Assembly (NCBI GenBank): GCA_009777575.1 | Contig: WRLO01000001.1 | Coordinates: 102,304-166,303, forward strand | From: Candidatus Cloacimonadota bacterium | GTDB taxonomy: Bacteria > Cloacimonadota > Cloacimonadia > Cloacimonadales > WRIO01 | Direction of reading: 5' to 3' | DNA: 64,000 nt | Shown here: positions 41,849 to 50,181 of the stretch, one piece after another | How the letters are laid out: each line of letters begins with the position of its first letter | Position numbering within the stretch: position 1 is the stretch's first letter | Notes under the pieces: model-generated | Told to the model about the DNA's origin: nothing | Seen by the model: only the letters and a program-made list of their open reading frames with translations | Database searches by the model: none | Made by a program: the position numbers and the translations under genes

Positions 41849-43231
41849 ATGAAAGATTTAACAGAAGGCAGTGTATTTAATCACATTTTGAAATTTTCAA
41901 TGCCTATGCTCTTAGGTAGTGTTTTTCAACAATTATACAATGTTGTAGATAGTGTCATTGTGGGACAGTTTTTGGGTAATAGCTCACTGGCAGCAGTAGG
42001 GGCTTCATTTCCGGTAATATTTGTGTTAATATCGATGATTATGGGCTTAACAATGGGTATGTCCGTAGTTATTTCTCAGTATTACGGAGCCAAGGATATG
42101 CATCGTGTCAAACAAGCTATCGACACAATGATGATTTTTGTGATTACATCTGGACTTATAGTAGGAATATTTGGTTATTTTTTCTCTGAAAAGATATTTA
42201 TCTGGATGAATTTTCCTCAAGAGGTGGTTACTGATGCTGCTGTATACTTTAGAATACTGATAGCAGGTGTGATATTCATGTTTGGATATAACGGAATGAG
42301 TTCTATCTTAAGAGGTTTAGGTGATTCCAAGACACCTTTGTATTTTTTGATGGTTACGACCATCTTGAACATTTTGCTCGACTTGCTCTTTGTGCTTGTT
42401 TTTAAATGGGGAATAGCAGGAGTTTCAATAGCCACTGTGATTTCGCAAGGTGTATCTTTCTTGGGGATGATAATATGGCTTAATAAAAAACATGATTTTA
42501 TCAATATAAAATTTATAAACCTCGAATTTGATAAAGAAATCTTCAGAAAAAGCGTTAAAATAGGTTTTCCAGCCGGCGTTCAGCAGACCATTGTAGCTCT
42601 AAGTGCAGTGGCTCTGACCTCTATTGTAGGTGGTTTTGGGACAGAAACTGTGGCTGGTTTTGCTGTAGCTATTCGTATAGATTCTTTTGCTATGATGCCT
42701 GCAATGAATATTTCTATAGCTTTAACAAATTTTGTCGGACAAAACGTGGGGGCAGGAAAAATAGACAGAATAAAAAAAGGGTATAAAGCAGCACTATCTA
42801 TATCCTGTGGAATATCTTTTATTTTAGGACTTATATTTCTTACACTCGGAATGCCTTTAGTCTCATTTTTTACACCTGATCCTGCTGTTCAATTGGTAGG
42901 CACTCAATTCTTGATGACATGCAGTATGTTTTATATCTTTGTCTCTGCTATGTTTATGACCAACGGAGTATTAAGAGGAGCTGGCGATGCAACTGCACCG
43001 ATGTTAAATACAATGATAGCCTTGTGGTGTGTCAGGATACCAGTGGCAATAATTTTGTCTCAAGGTTGGAAAGGTGTGAGCTTTTTGGGATATGAATTGC
43101 ACGCTTGGGAAGGTCTCGGCAGCAGAGGTATCTGGTGGGGTGCTCCAATATCCTGGGTAGTTGGTTTTTTACTCGCTTATTCTCGCTATAGAGGTGGAAA
43201 ATGGAAAACAAAGTCGGTGGTACAGAAATAA
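41849..43231 (+). CDS. MATE-family multidrug/cation exporter
   Basis: 460 residues, twelve predicted helices in two related bundles. Typical N-terminus GSVFNHILKFSMPMLLGSVFQQLYNVVDSVIVGQFLG, then MGLTMGMSVVISQYYGAKD, and the second-half counterpart PAMNISIALTNFVGQNVGAGK. MATE proteins export cationic drugs with Na+ or H+. Preceded by GGGATTTT. Single gene after yycJ-like, followed by a 293-nt gap. Confidence 0.93.
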   Translation: MKDLTEGSVFNHILKFSMPMLLGSVFQQLYNVVDSVIVGQFLGNSSLAAVGASFPVIFVLISMIMGLTMGMSVVISQYYGAKDMHRVKQAIDTMMIFVITSGLIVGIFGYFFSEKIFIWMNFPQEVVTDAAVYFRILIAGVIFMFGYNGMSSILRGLGDSKTPLYFLMVTTILNILLDLLFVLVFKWGIAGVSIATVISQGVSFLGMIIWLNKKHDFINIKFINLEFDKEIFRKSVKIGFPAGVQQTIVALSAVALTSIVGGFGTETVAGFAVAIRIDSFAMMPAMNISIALTNFVGQNVGAGKIDRIKKGYKAALSISCGISFILGLIFLTLGMPLVSFFTPDPAVQLVGTQFLMTCSMFYIFVSAMFMTNGVLRGAGDATAPMLNTMIALWCVRIPVAIILSQGWKGVSFLGYELHAWEGLGSRGIWWGAPISWVVGFLLAYSRYRGGKWKTKSVVQK

Positions 43232-43455
43232 AAATATAAATGATATTTTTCTTAGTAGCGGTATAAGAGATTATTTGCAGAATTACGAAATAATTTTTGC
43301 ATTATTCCTAACAGAATAACGATGTTGGGGAGGGTGTCACTTTTTCTACCAAGCCACGACTCCTACGGAGTATGTTTTTATATTATGTAAGTTTGGCCGT
43401 TCATGATGTGTCTTATGGGAAATTAAATATCACACCATATTAATAAAAAAAAATC
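43232..43455 (+). other. Gap with a possible terminator and no gene
   Basis: I see no gene. ACTCC (43359-43363), TAC, GGAGT (43367-43371) then ATGTTTTTA could be a weak terminator for the MATE gene. The promoter of the next gene follows at 43456. Confidence 0.35.
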
Positions 43456-43487
43456 TTGACAAATTATAGATTGATAAAATAAATGGC
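43456..43487 (+). promoter_or_regulatory. Predicted promoter of the 225-aa gene
   Basis: TTGACA (43456-43461), 19 nt, AAATGGC (43481-43487). The promoter and leader are nearly identical to those at 44216-44283. Confidence 0.6.
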
Positions 43488-43524
43488 AAAAAATAAATAA
43501 AAAATAAAAAACAAGGAGCTAAAA

Positions 43525-44202
43525 ATGAAATTTCAAAATTGTAAAATCAGACATATCGTAGTATTAGCTATGATTTTAATTATGATGACCATCTTGCTGG
43601 CATCGCTATCAGTAAATTCCAATTCTGTTGTTTTTCAAGAAAATGAACCAAAAAGAACATGGAATGAAAGAGAGATTATTATGGATTGGGAATTAACTCA
43701 AGCAGATGGAACTATTCTCAAAGTTGAGCGAGTCCGTGGTGGATTCAATAATCCCACCCATTTTTACAGAATTAACGGGTACACGCTTCAATATGATCGT
43801 AATATTCGTTCTTGGTGTTGGGCATATCAAGATGAAACAGGACGTTTAAGGGCTACAGAATATCCTGCACATCTATATGATCCAGAAGAACTTGGGTTTG
43901 AAAAAGATATAAGATACTCTGAAGAGGTTACAATAAAAATAATTCAAGAGATATTAGAAGCATTTATAGAGTCAGATCTTCCGGGCGTGCGACAAAGACC
44001 TAGGACTATAATAAACATGAGAAATACACCCAATAGATGTCCTACAAATGGCGAAGTTCAATCTATTGTTATCTATATTAGTCTTGATGATCAAGGACCT
44101 CATGAGTTTCCTACAGATGAATATGTAATGAAATTTGATGCATTAAATGAATATTATCAAGCCGTATCTTATAGCAAATTACAGATTACATCATATTTGT
44201 AA
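43525..44202 (+). CDS. Exported protein equal to the N-terminal domain of the M6 protease next door
   Basis: 225 residues. The signal peptide MKFQNCKIRHIVVLAMILIM is nearly the same as that of the 863-aa protease at 44284, and the match goes on along the protein: SWCWAYQDETGRLRATEYPA against YYCWAYQDSLGQLSSTGKPI, HLYDPEELGFEKDIR against HLYDPEMLGLDKDIR, YYQAVSYSKLQIT against YYYAVSYTNLSIT. It stops where the protease goes into its catalytic region. So it is a partial copy holding only the propeptide-like domain. It could be a decayed duplicate or a separate inhibitor/chaperone. It has its own promoter and AAGGAG site. Confidence 0.8.
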   Translation: MKFQNCKIRHIVVLAMILIMMTILLASLSVNSNSVVFQENEPKRTWNEREIIMDWELTQADGTILKVERVRGGFNNPTHFYRINGYTLQYDRNIRSWCWAYQDETGRLRATEYPAHLYDPEELGFEKDIRYSEEVTIKIIQEILEAFIESDLPGVRQRPRTIINMRNTPNRCPTNGEVQSIVIYISLDDQGPHEFPTDEYVMKFDALNEYYQAVSYSKLQITSYL

Positions 44203-44215
44203 TATAAAATAAATC

Positions 44216-44246
44216 TTGACAAATATTGTTTAATAAAATAAATGGC
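44216..44246 (+). promoter_or_regulatory. Predicted promoter of the M6 protease gene
   Basis: TTGACA (44216-44221), 18 nt, AAATGGC (44240-44246). It was duplicated together with the gene start. Confidence 0.6.
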
Positions 44247-44283
44247 AAAAAGTAAATAAAAAATAAATAACAAGGAGCTAAAT

Positions 44284-46875
44284 ATGAAAATCCAAAATTG
44301 TAAAATCAGACAAATCGTAGCTTTAGCTATGATTTTAATTATGATGACCATCTTGCTGGCATCAAGGGATACGGAAGTTTATCCCGAAATTGTACTAGAT
44401 AATATGTGGGTAAATGAAGAACTTAAGGAATTAGTTGCTCTTTTTTCAAGAACACAACCGGATGGGACTCTAATTGAGTTTGAATACGTAATGAGCGATA
44501 GTAGAAATCTAGGAGATGAATTTCTCAGAAAAAACGGTTTCACTATAGTTTTAGATGAAGATTCACAATACTATTGCTGGGCATATCAAGACTCACTTGG
44601 GCAATTAAGCTCGACTGGTAAGCCTATTCATCTCTACGATCCAGAAATGCTTGGATTGGATAAAGACATAAGATTATCCATAGAGAGAGCAGATGAACTA
44701 AATAGAAGACGAAGAGAATCTATTAAAGAATTCAATAGATATGGCAGTAGGAAAATTAATAACAATTTGTTAAATCATACAATCCAAAGTGATACTACAA
44801 GTGTTGAATGTCCTACAGAAGACGAAATAATATCTGTTGTTATGTATATAAGGTTTAATGATCAAGAAGATCAAGATATTCCTCAAGAAATAAAAACAAA
44901 ATTTTATTATCTTATGGATTATTATTATGCTGTATCTTATACAAATCTGTCAATAACTCCTGTGTTTGCTTCCTATTTTATACCAGATATTTCATCTGAT
45001 TATTTTTTGGAAAGTGATATTGAACTAAAACGGAAAAAAGAAGCTATTTTAGTTTCATTGATACTCAATGCAGTCAGTGATTTTTTAAATAATCTAAGTG
45101 TTGTTAACAATGTTACAATAGTTTTGAGAGGAGATTTAGGATATCCTAACGACACTCTTTATGGTTATCATATTACCAATTTTCATAATTATTTAAATAT
45201 AAATCATCCCAAATTGGCTAAACCTATGATCAATGGCAAGAAACTCGATAGCTTTATTTTACATTATGAGAATGTCGTTTTAGATGAATTTATTGGTAAT
45301 TATATCTTGGCACACGAGTTTGGACACGAGCTTGGATTTCCAGAATTGTATTCAGAACTTCACTCTTACTCTCATCCCGTAGGCCCATGGGACATAATGT
45401 CTGATTGGATATCTGGATATTTTGTATCTCCTCCATCAATGTCAGCATATATAAAGCATAAATACACAAATTGGTTAAAAGATTTTAATATCCCTACTAT
45501 TACACCAGTTGTTGGTGCAACCTATACAATAAAACCTCTTATGAGAGATGTATTTACTTTGGGAGATACTATAGCTATCAGAATAAATATACCTAATGTC
45601 GAAAATGAATATTTTATCATAGAAAACCGACTTAAAACTTCAAATGCTGTATCAGATGGTAGTTTACCTGATTCTGGCTTATTGATTTATAGAGTAAATG
45701 AAGATGTAAAAACAAAACCTGAAACAGATGAAATATATAGCGGTAATTTGTTTGGGTCTACAAGCGTGAATGGGACACCTTTTGATCTATATCTATATAG
45801 ACCTTATGGTATGTTCGTAAATGATATATTACAAACAGGCAATATTTTAGGTGCTGCTTTTAATGCCGATAGTTTACTTGTTTTCAAAGATGATACAAAC
45901 CCAAGCGCTTTTTTATCCAATGGTAGCTTTTCAGGTTTAAACATAAGAATCAATCACACTAGTGGATCGAGATCGAATGATGATAGTATTTCATTTACCT
46001 TTGTAGGTGAACCTTTTGTCTATATCGTTTATGCTCAAACTCCTTATGGCTTACAAGATGCCATAAATCTAGTGGAAGATGGTGGGACGATATATCTCAC
46101 TCAAGATTTTCACTTACATTATTTAGATACATGGTATGAGATTACTGAGCCTATCAATCTCTACGGAAAATCGATAACTATCGAAAGTATAAAAATAAAC
46201 CCCAGTAGTTCTGTGAATGTGATATTTTATGAACCAGTTCTGTTTAGCGATGTTTATGGTTCATTGACTTTCAAAAATATTGATTTGAGGTTTATTAATA
46301 CATTGACTATCAATGAAACCAGTATCAATCTCGACAATGGTCATATCTCGCTTTACAATGATTTGCTTAATAATAGCCTTGAATACAATTTTACCGGAAA
46401 TACAGAAACACCAAATTATATTGATTTTTGCTCTATTTCGAGATTAAATTTGTTACAAACCAGCACCTTGAATATAACCCATTATGAACTTAATACACAA
46501 AACACTAACAATATCTATATAGCACCGGGTGCGACATATAACGGACCAGATGACAGTCCTCAACCAGCTATAGAGGATGAGGAAAATCTTCCAATGGTAT
46601 ATAATTACGAACTTTGGAATTTTCCCAATCCCTTCAATCCAGATACCAATATAGCGTTTTCCATGGCATCATCTGGACATGTAAATATAGAAATATACAA
46701 TATCAGAGGTCAAAAAGTGTTGTCCCTTGTGAATGAGTTTTATGAAATGGGCAGACATGTCGTTGTCTGGAATGGACGCGATGAGAATGGCAGAACAGTT
46801 GGTAGTGGTGTATATCTGTATAGAATGAGCACAGATGAGTTTACTGAGACAAAGAGGATGGTGTTGCTGAAGTAA
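44284..46875 (+). CDS. Secreted M6-family metalloprotease with sorting domain
   Basis: 863 residues: signal peptide (1-27), propeptide-like domain (about 30-220), a gluzincin-type catalytic domain with LAHEFGHELGFPELYSEL (His-Glu-x2-His near 344) and GPWDIMSDW, a beta-rich middle with a beta-helix-like stretch (SVNVIFYEPVLFSDVYGSL), and the FlgD-like sorting domain (FPNPFNPDTNIAFSMASSG, IYNIRGQKV, VVWNGRDENGRTVGSGVYLY). M6 enzymes are secreted peptidases related to immune inhibitor A. Probably surface-bound and involved in protein feeding. AAGGAG precedes ATG. Its stop lies at the start of a heptamer array. Confidence 0.92.
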   Translation: MKIQNCKIRQIVALAMILIMMTILLASRDTEVYPEIVLDNMWVNEELKELVALFSRTQPDGTLIEFEYVMSDSRNLGDEFLRKNGFTIVLDEDSQYYCWAYQDSLGQLSSTGKPIHLYDPEMLGLDKDIRLSIERADELNRRRRESIKEFNRYGSRKINNNLLNHTIQSDTTSVECPTEDEIISVVMYIRFNDQEDQDIPQEIKTKFYYLMDYYYAVSYTNLSITPVFASYFIPDISSDYFLESDIELKRKKEAILVSLILNAVSDFLNNLSVVNNVTIVLRGDLGYPNDTLYGYHITNFHNYLNINHPKLAKPMINGKKLDSFILHYENVVLDEFIGNYILAHEFGHELGFPELYSELHSYSHPVGPWDIMSDWISGYFVSPPSMSAYIKHKYTNWLKDFNIPTITPVVGATYTIKPLMRDVFTLGDTIAIRINIPNVENEYFIIENRLKTSNAVSDGSLPDSGLLIYRVNEDVKTKPETDEIYSGNLFGSTSVNGTPFDLYLYRPYGMFVNDILQTGNILGAAFNADSLLVFKDDTNPSAFLSNGSFSGLNIRINHTSGSRSNDDSISFTFVGEPFVYIVYAQTPYGLQDAINLVEDGGTIYLTQDFHLHYLDTWYEITEPINLYGKSITIESIKINPSSSVNVIFYEPVLFSDVYGSLTFKNIDLRFINTLTINETSINLDNGHISLYNDLLNNSLEYNFTGNTETPNYIDFCSISRLNLLQTSTLNITHYELNTQNTNNIYIAPGATYNGPDDSPQPAIEDEENLPMVYNYELWNFPNPFNPDTNIAFSMASSGHVNIEIYNIRGQKVLSLVNEFYEMGRHVVVWNGRDENGRTVGSGVYLYRMSTDEFTETKRMVLLK

Positions 46876-46944
46876 TGGATAATGGAAAATGGATAATGGA
46901 AAATGGATAATGGATAATGGATAATGGAGAATGGAGAATGGAGA
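46875..46944 (+). repeat. Tandem heptanucleotide array, ATGGAWA/ATGGAGA x10
   Basis: Ten consecutive 7-mers from 46875: ATGGATA, ATGGAAA, ATGGATA, ATGGAAA, ATGGATA three times, ATGGAGA three times. The first base is the last base of the protease stop codon. Confidence 0.9.
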
Positions 46945-47051
46945 TTATCCTCCAAGCAAATTGGGGTACAAAAAATCTTTTTTTCTAGTACATAATATTT
47001 TAGTTCTCTGACTACCTCACGAATACCTAAACCCACTTTTTTCAAAAATTC

Positions 47052-47082
47052 TTGACATATAAGCTATACTATATTTATTGGT
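47052..47082 (+). promoter_or_regulatory. Predicted promoter of the M42 peptidase gene
   Basis: TTGACA (47052-47057), 18 nt, TATTGGT (47076-47082). It overlaps a longer reading of the downstream frame, supporting ATG 47112. Confidence 0.5.
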
Positions 47083-47111
47083 GTAAAAAGATATTTTTTT
47101 GTGAGGTAATA

Positions 47112-48179
47112 ATGGAGTATACAAAATTACTAAAGGATTTGACGCTATTGTCAGGTGTTTCAGGTAATGAAAAACCTGTTAGAAAATTTATGGAAAACGA
47201 GTTAAAAGATATATCTGACAATATGTTAAAAGATAATCTTGGCTCTGTAGCTTTTGAGTTTAAAGGCACTAGTTGTTCTCCAAACATACTGGTAGTTGGG
47301 CATTTGGATGAAATTGGATTTATGGTTCATAGTGTTTCAAGCAAAGGTCTGATAAAATTTACTAATCTTGGTGGTTGGGATCCACGAACCCTAATGTCCT
47401 CTCCTGTAGAAATCATCAATAGAGAAGGTGAAAAAATCATTGGTTTGATAGGCTCTGTTCCTGTTCATCATTTAAAAGATACATCAGGAAAGCTTAGTAT
47501 TGATGACATGTATATTGACATCGGTGCAGAAAGCCCTGAAGAAGTGAGAGAAATTTTCAAGATAAGGAAAGGAGATTTCATAGTTCCTGTCCCACATTAT
47601 GCTCTGATAGAAAAGAAAAATATCATGATTTCTAAAGCCTTTGATGATAGGGTAGGAATTGCAATAGCAATCGCAACTGGAAAACATTTTAAAGACAAAA
47701 ATCATCCTAATACAATCTTCTGTGCTGGTTCAGTTCAAGAAGAAGTAGGGACGCGTGGTGCTCAGACAATATCCCAATTAATCAAACCAGATATCGCAAT
47801 AGTTCTTGAAGGCTCTCCCGGAGATGATTTCCCCACCAACAAAGAGGAAATGCAAGCTAAAATGAATGCTGGAGTTCAAATCAGGATGATAGACCCTACG
47901 ATGATTTGCAACCCAGATCTTGTAAATTTTGCTATTGATGTAGCAGAAGAATTAAAAATACCATATCAATTGGCGGTTCGTAAATCTGGTGGAACAGATG
48001 CGGGAAAGATTCATGTCAGCGGACTTGGTGTTCCTACCATTGTATTAGCTGCCCCTGTGAGATATGCTCATAGTCACAATGGAATGCTGAGTTTGAAAGA
48101 TTTTCAAGCTACATTGGATTTGACGATAGCATTGATAGAGAGGATGAACTCAGATTTCTTTTTAGAATTGATTAAATAG
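47112..48179 (+). CDS. M42-family glutamyl/leucyl aminopeptidase
   Basis: 355 residues from ATG 47112 behind GAGGT. All metal and catalytic residues of M42 are visible: His in VVGHLDEIGFMVH, Asp in KAFDDRVG, Glu-Glu in VQEEVGTRGA, Asp/Glu in VLEGSPGDDFP and the last His in YAHSHNGM. These cytoplasmic, often dodecameric tetrahedral aminopeptidases degrade peptides and were once called endoglucanases. murI follows after 29 nt. Confidence 0.94.
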   Translation: MEYTKLLKDLTLLSGVSGNEKPVRKFMENELKDISDNMLKDNLGSVAFEFKGTSCSPNILVVGHLDEIGFMVHSVSSKGLIKFTNLGGWDPRTLMSSPVEIINREGEKIIGLIGSVPVHHLKDTSGKLSIDDMYIDIGAESPEEVREIFKIRKGDFIVPVPHYALIEKKNIMISKAFDDRVGIAIAIATGKHFKDKNHPNTIFCAGSVQEEVGTRGAQTISQLIKPDIAIVLEGSPGDDFPTNKEEMQAKMNAGVQIRMIDPTMICNPDLVNFAIDVAEELKIPYQLAVRKSGGTDAGKIHVSGLGVPTIVLAAPVRYAHSHNGMLSLKDFQATLDLTIALIERMNSDFFLELIK

Positions 48180-48208
48180 ATTATTGGCAAAACTCTGGAT
48201 GGTTTTAA

Positions 48209-49057
48209 ATGATAGCTAAATCACCTATAGGCATTTTTGATTCTGGTGTCGGGGGTTTAACGGTTTTTAAAGAAATACGGCAAAGTTTTTTAAATGAAGA
48301 CATTGTTTATTTCGGAGATACAGCTCGTGTGCCATATGGGACTAAATCAAGAGAAACTGTGATTGAGTATTCAAAACAAAACGCTCGATTTCTAATCAAT
48401 AAAAATGTGAAGGTCATTGTCGTGGCTTGTAATACATCATCAGCATTTGCGCTAACAGATTTACAAAAGATAACAAAGATTCCTGTCATTGGGGTGATTA
48501 AAGCGGGTGCTGAAACCGCAATCAAATCAACAAAAAATGGAAAGATAGGTATTATCGGGACAGTTGGAACTGTTAAAAGCCATGCATATAAAAAAACTAT
48601 TGAGGAGATTGATAAAAAATCATCTGAAAAAATCAAAAATTTAGAAATCATAGAAAAAGCTTGTCCATTGTTTGTTCCTCTGGCGGAAGAAGGTTGGCAT
48701 GATCATCACATAACCAAGCAGGTAGCAGAAATATATTTAAAGGAAATTTTAGAAGCAGGCATAGATACATTAGTCTTGGGTTGCACCCATTATCCTATTT
48801 TGAAGGAAATCATTCGGGATGTTTGTGGTGAATCAATCCAGTTGATTGACAGTGCGCAAGCAGTAACTAATGAACTAAAAAAAATAATTAAAACAGAAGA
48901 AACAATGGGAAAAGATGGAGATAATAACTATCATAATGATTTTTTTGTTAGTGATTATGAGGATAAATTTGAATTTATCACTCGTAACATATTGGAAATT
49001 CAAAATTTTTCGTTGTCAAGAGTGCAATTAATAAAAGAAGATTTTAGAGAAATATGA
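48209..49057 (+). CDS. murI: Glutamate racemase
   Basis: 282 residues. Catalytic Cys in VVACNTSSAFAL and in LVLGCTHYPILKEI, with FDSGVGGLTVFKEI and YFGDTARVPYGTKS at the N-terminus. It makes D-glutamate for peptidoglycan. A lysine-rich, slightly extended C-terminus is unremarkable. It sits between the M42 and M29-like peptidase genes with gaps under 30 nt, so likely in one unit. Confidence 0.95.
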   Translation: MIAKSPIGIFDSGVGGLTVFKEIRQSFLNEDIVYFGDTARVPYGTKSRETVIEYSKQNARFLINKNVKVIVVACNTSSAFALTDLQKITKIPVIGVIKAGAETAIKSTKNGKIGIIGTVGTVKSHAYKKTIEEIDKKSSEKIKNLEIIEKACPLFVPLAEEGWHDHHITKQVAEIYLKEILEAGIDTLVLGCTHYPILKEIIRDVCGESIQLIDSAQAVTNELKKIIKTEETMGKDGDNNYHNDFFVSDYEDKFEFITRNILEIQNFSLSRVQLIKEDFREI

Positions 49058-49084
49058 GTTAATCTCCCAAAATGAGGTAAAATA

Positions 49085-50146
49085 ATGAATTATTCAGAAA
49101 TAGCATTTAAAATAATAAATCATATTATTAAACTTGCTCCTTATCAAGCAGTTACTATATCTGCTGAGATACACAATGTTTATGATTTCAATGAACCGTT
49201 AGCAGAAATACCTTTTCTCGAGGAATTAGCTATAGTGGTGAGAAAAAAAAAAGGATTGCCTATCATCGACATTTCAACAGAAAATATGCACAAAAGATTT
49301 TTTGAAGAAGTTACTGAAGACAATCAAAATCTATCAACAGAATTGCTGAACAAATGGCTTTCAATGTCAGAGATTTTTATCGACTTGAGTTGGAGAAGCA
49401 ATCCTATTTTTTATAGATCTATCCCCGAAAGATCATTCAAGAGACTAAATATTTTACCCAAAGACTTTGTAAAACTCTTTGAAGACAACAACAAAAAGCT
49501 CATTTTGCTCGGATTTCCTACAATTGGGCTAGCAAATTATCTTGATATCGACCATGATTTACTGAAAAAAGGATATTTTTCATCATTAAATATAGATTAT
49601 TTCGATTTGAAAAAAAGATGTTATATCCTTGATAATAGGATGAATTTATCTGAAAATTGGAACATAACAACCGAAAATAGATTATTGAAAATGACTTTAT
49701 TTGGGGAATCGAAAGTTTATTGCGGTGAATTTCATCAAACACATATCATGACATTACCTACAGGATGCTGGCAAAAAGCGGTAAAAATCGATTCCATAGA
49801 CGGCATTTTTTACTGTGATAATGTTTTTCATGAACAGTATAATTGGAAAAATATACAATTGATCATCGAGCAAGGTAAAATTATCGATGTCGAAACTGAT
49901 GTTCAGCAACCGAACTTGAATTTATTGAAATCAATTCTATTTTATGATGCAGATAGCGTAGTTTTGAACATAGGTTTGAATAAAACAAGCGAACCCAAAA
50001 CTCATTATAGTCTGTTTGATATGGTTAGAAATAGGAATCTTTCGCTTATTATAGTCTCTCAAAAAGGTCAAGTGATAGCATTATCAGAAAAAGCTGGACT
50101 TTTAGGAGTAAACGATTATAATGTATTGAGTAGTTGTGATTTATGA
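49085..50146 (+). CDS. M29 aminopeptidase-like protein without the metal-binding residues
   Basis: 353 residues related to thermophilic aminopeptidases (AmpS/T, M29): LRxx-type N-terminal domain with APYQAVTISAEIHNVYDF, IFIDLSWRSNPIFYRSIPER, and the core start TLPTGCWQKAVKIDSIDGIF. In active enzymes the last motif reads LP[ST]GE, with Glu as metal ligand; here it is Cys228. The C-terminal HIDFM-type ligand block is also missing, replaced by DSVVLNIGLNKTSEPKTHYS. So it is probably a pseudoenzyme. GAGGT precedes ATG. Placed between murI and pyrG. Family assignment moderate. Confidence 0.65.
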   Translation: MNYSEIAFKIINHIIKLAPYQAVTISAEIHNVYDFNEPLAEIPFLEELAIVVRKKKGLPIIDISTENMHKRFFEEVTEDNQNLSTELLNKWLSMSEIFIDLSWRSNPIFYRSIPERSFKRLNILPKDFVKLFEDNNKKLILLGFPTIGLANYLDIDHDLLKKGYFSSLNIDYFDLKKRCYILDNRMNLSENWNITTENRLLKMTLFGESKVYCGEFHQTHIMTLPTGCWQKAVKIDSIDGIFYCDNVFHEQYNWKNIQLIIEQGKIIDVETDVQQPNLNLLKSILFYDADSVVLNIGLNKTSEPKTHYSLFDMVRNRNLSLIIVSQKGQVIALSEKAGLLGVNDYNVLSSCDL

Positions 50147-50181
50147 AAAATATCGGCTAAGAACATCATAAGGAGATTAAA

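Noticed and set aside
46740..47045. Minus-strand ORF across the heptamer array
   Set aside because: It is open only because the repeat has no stop in that frame.
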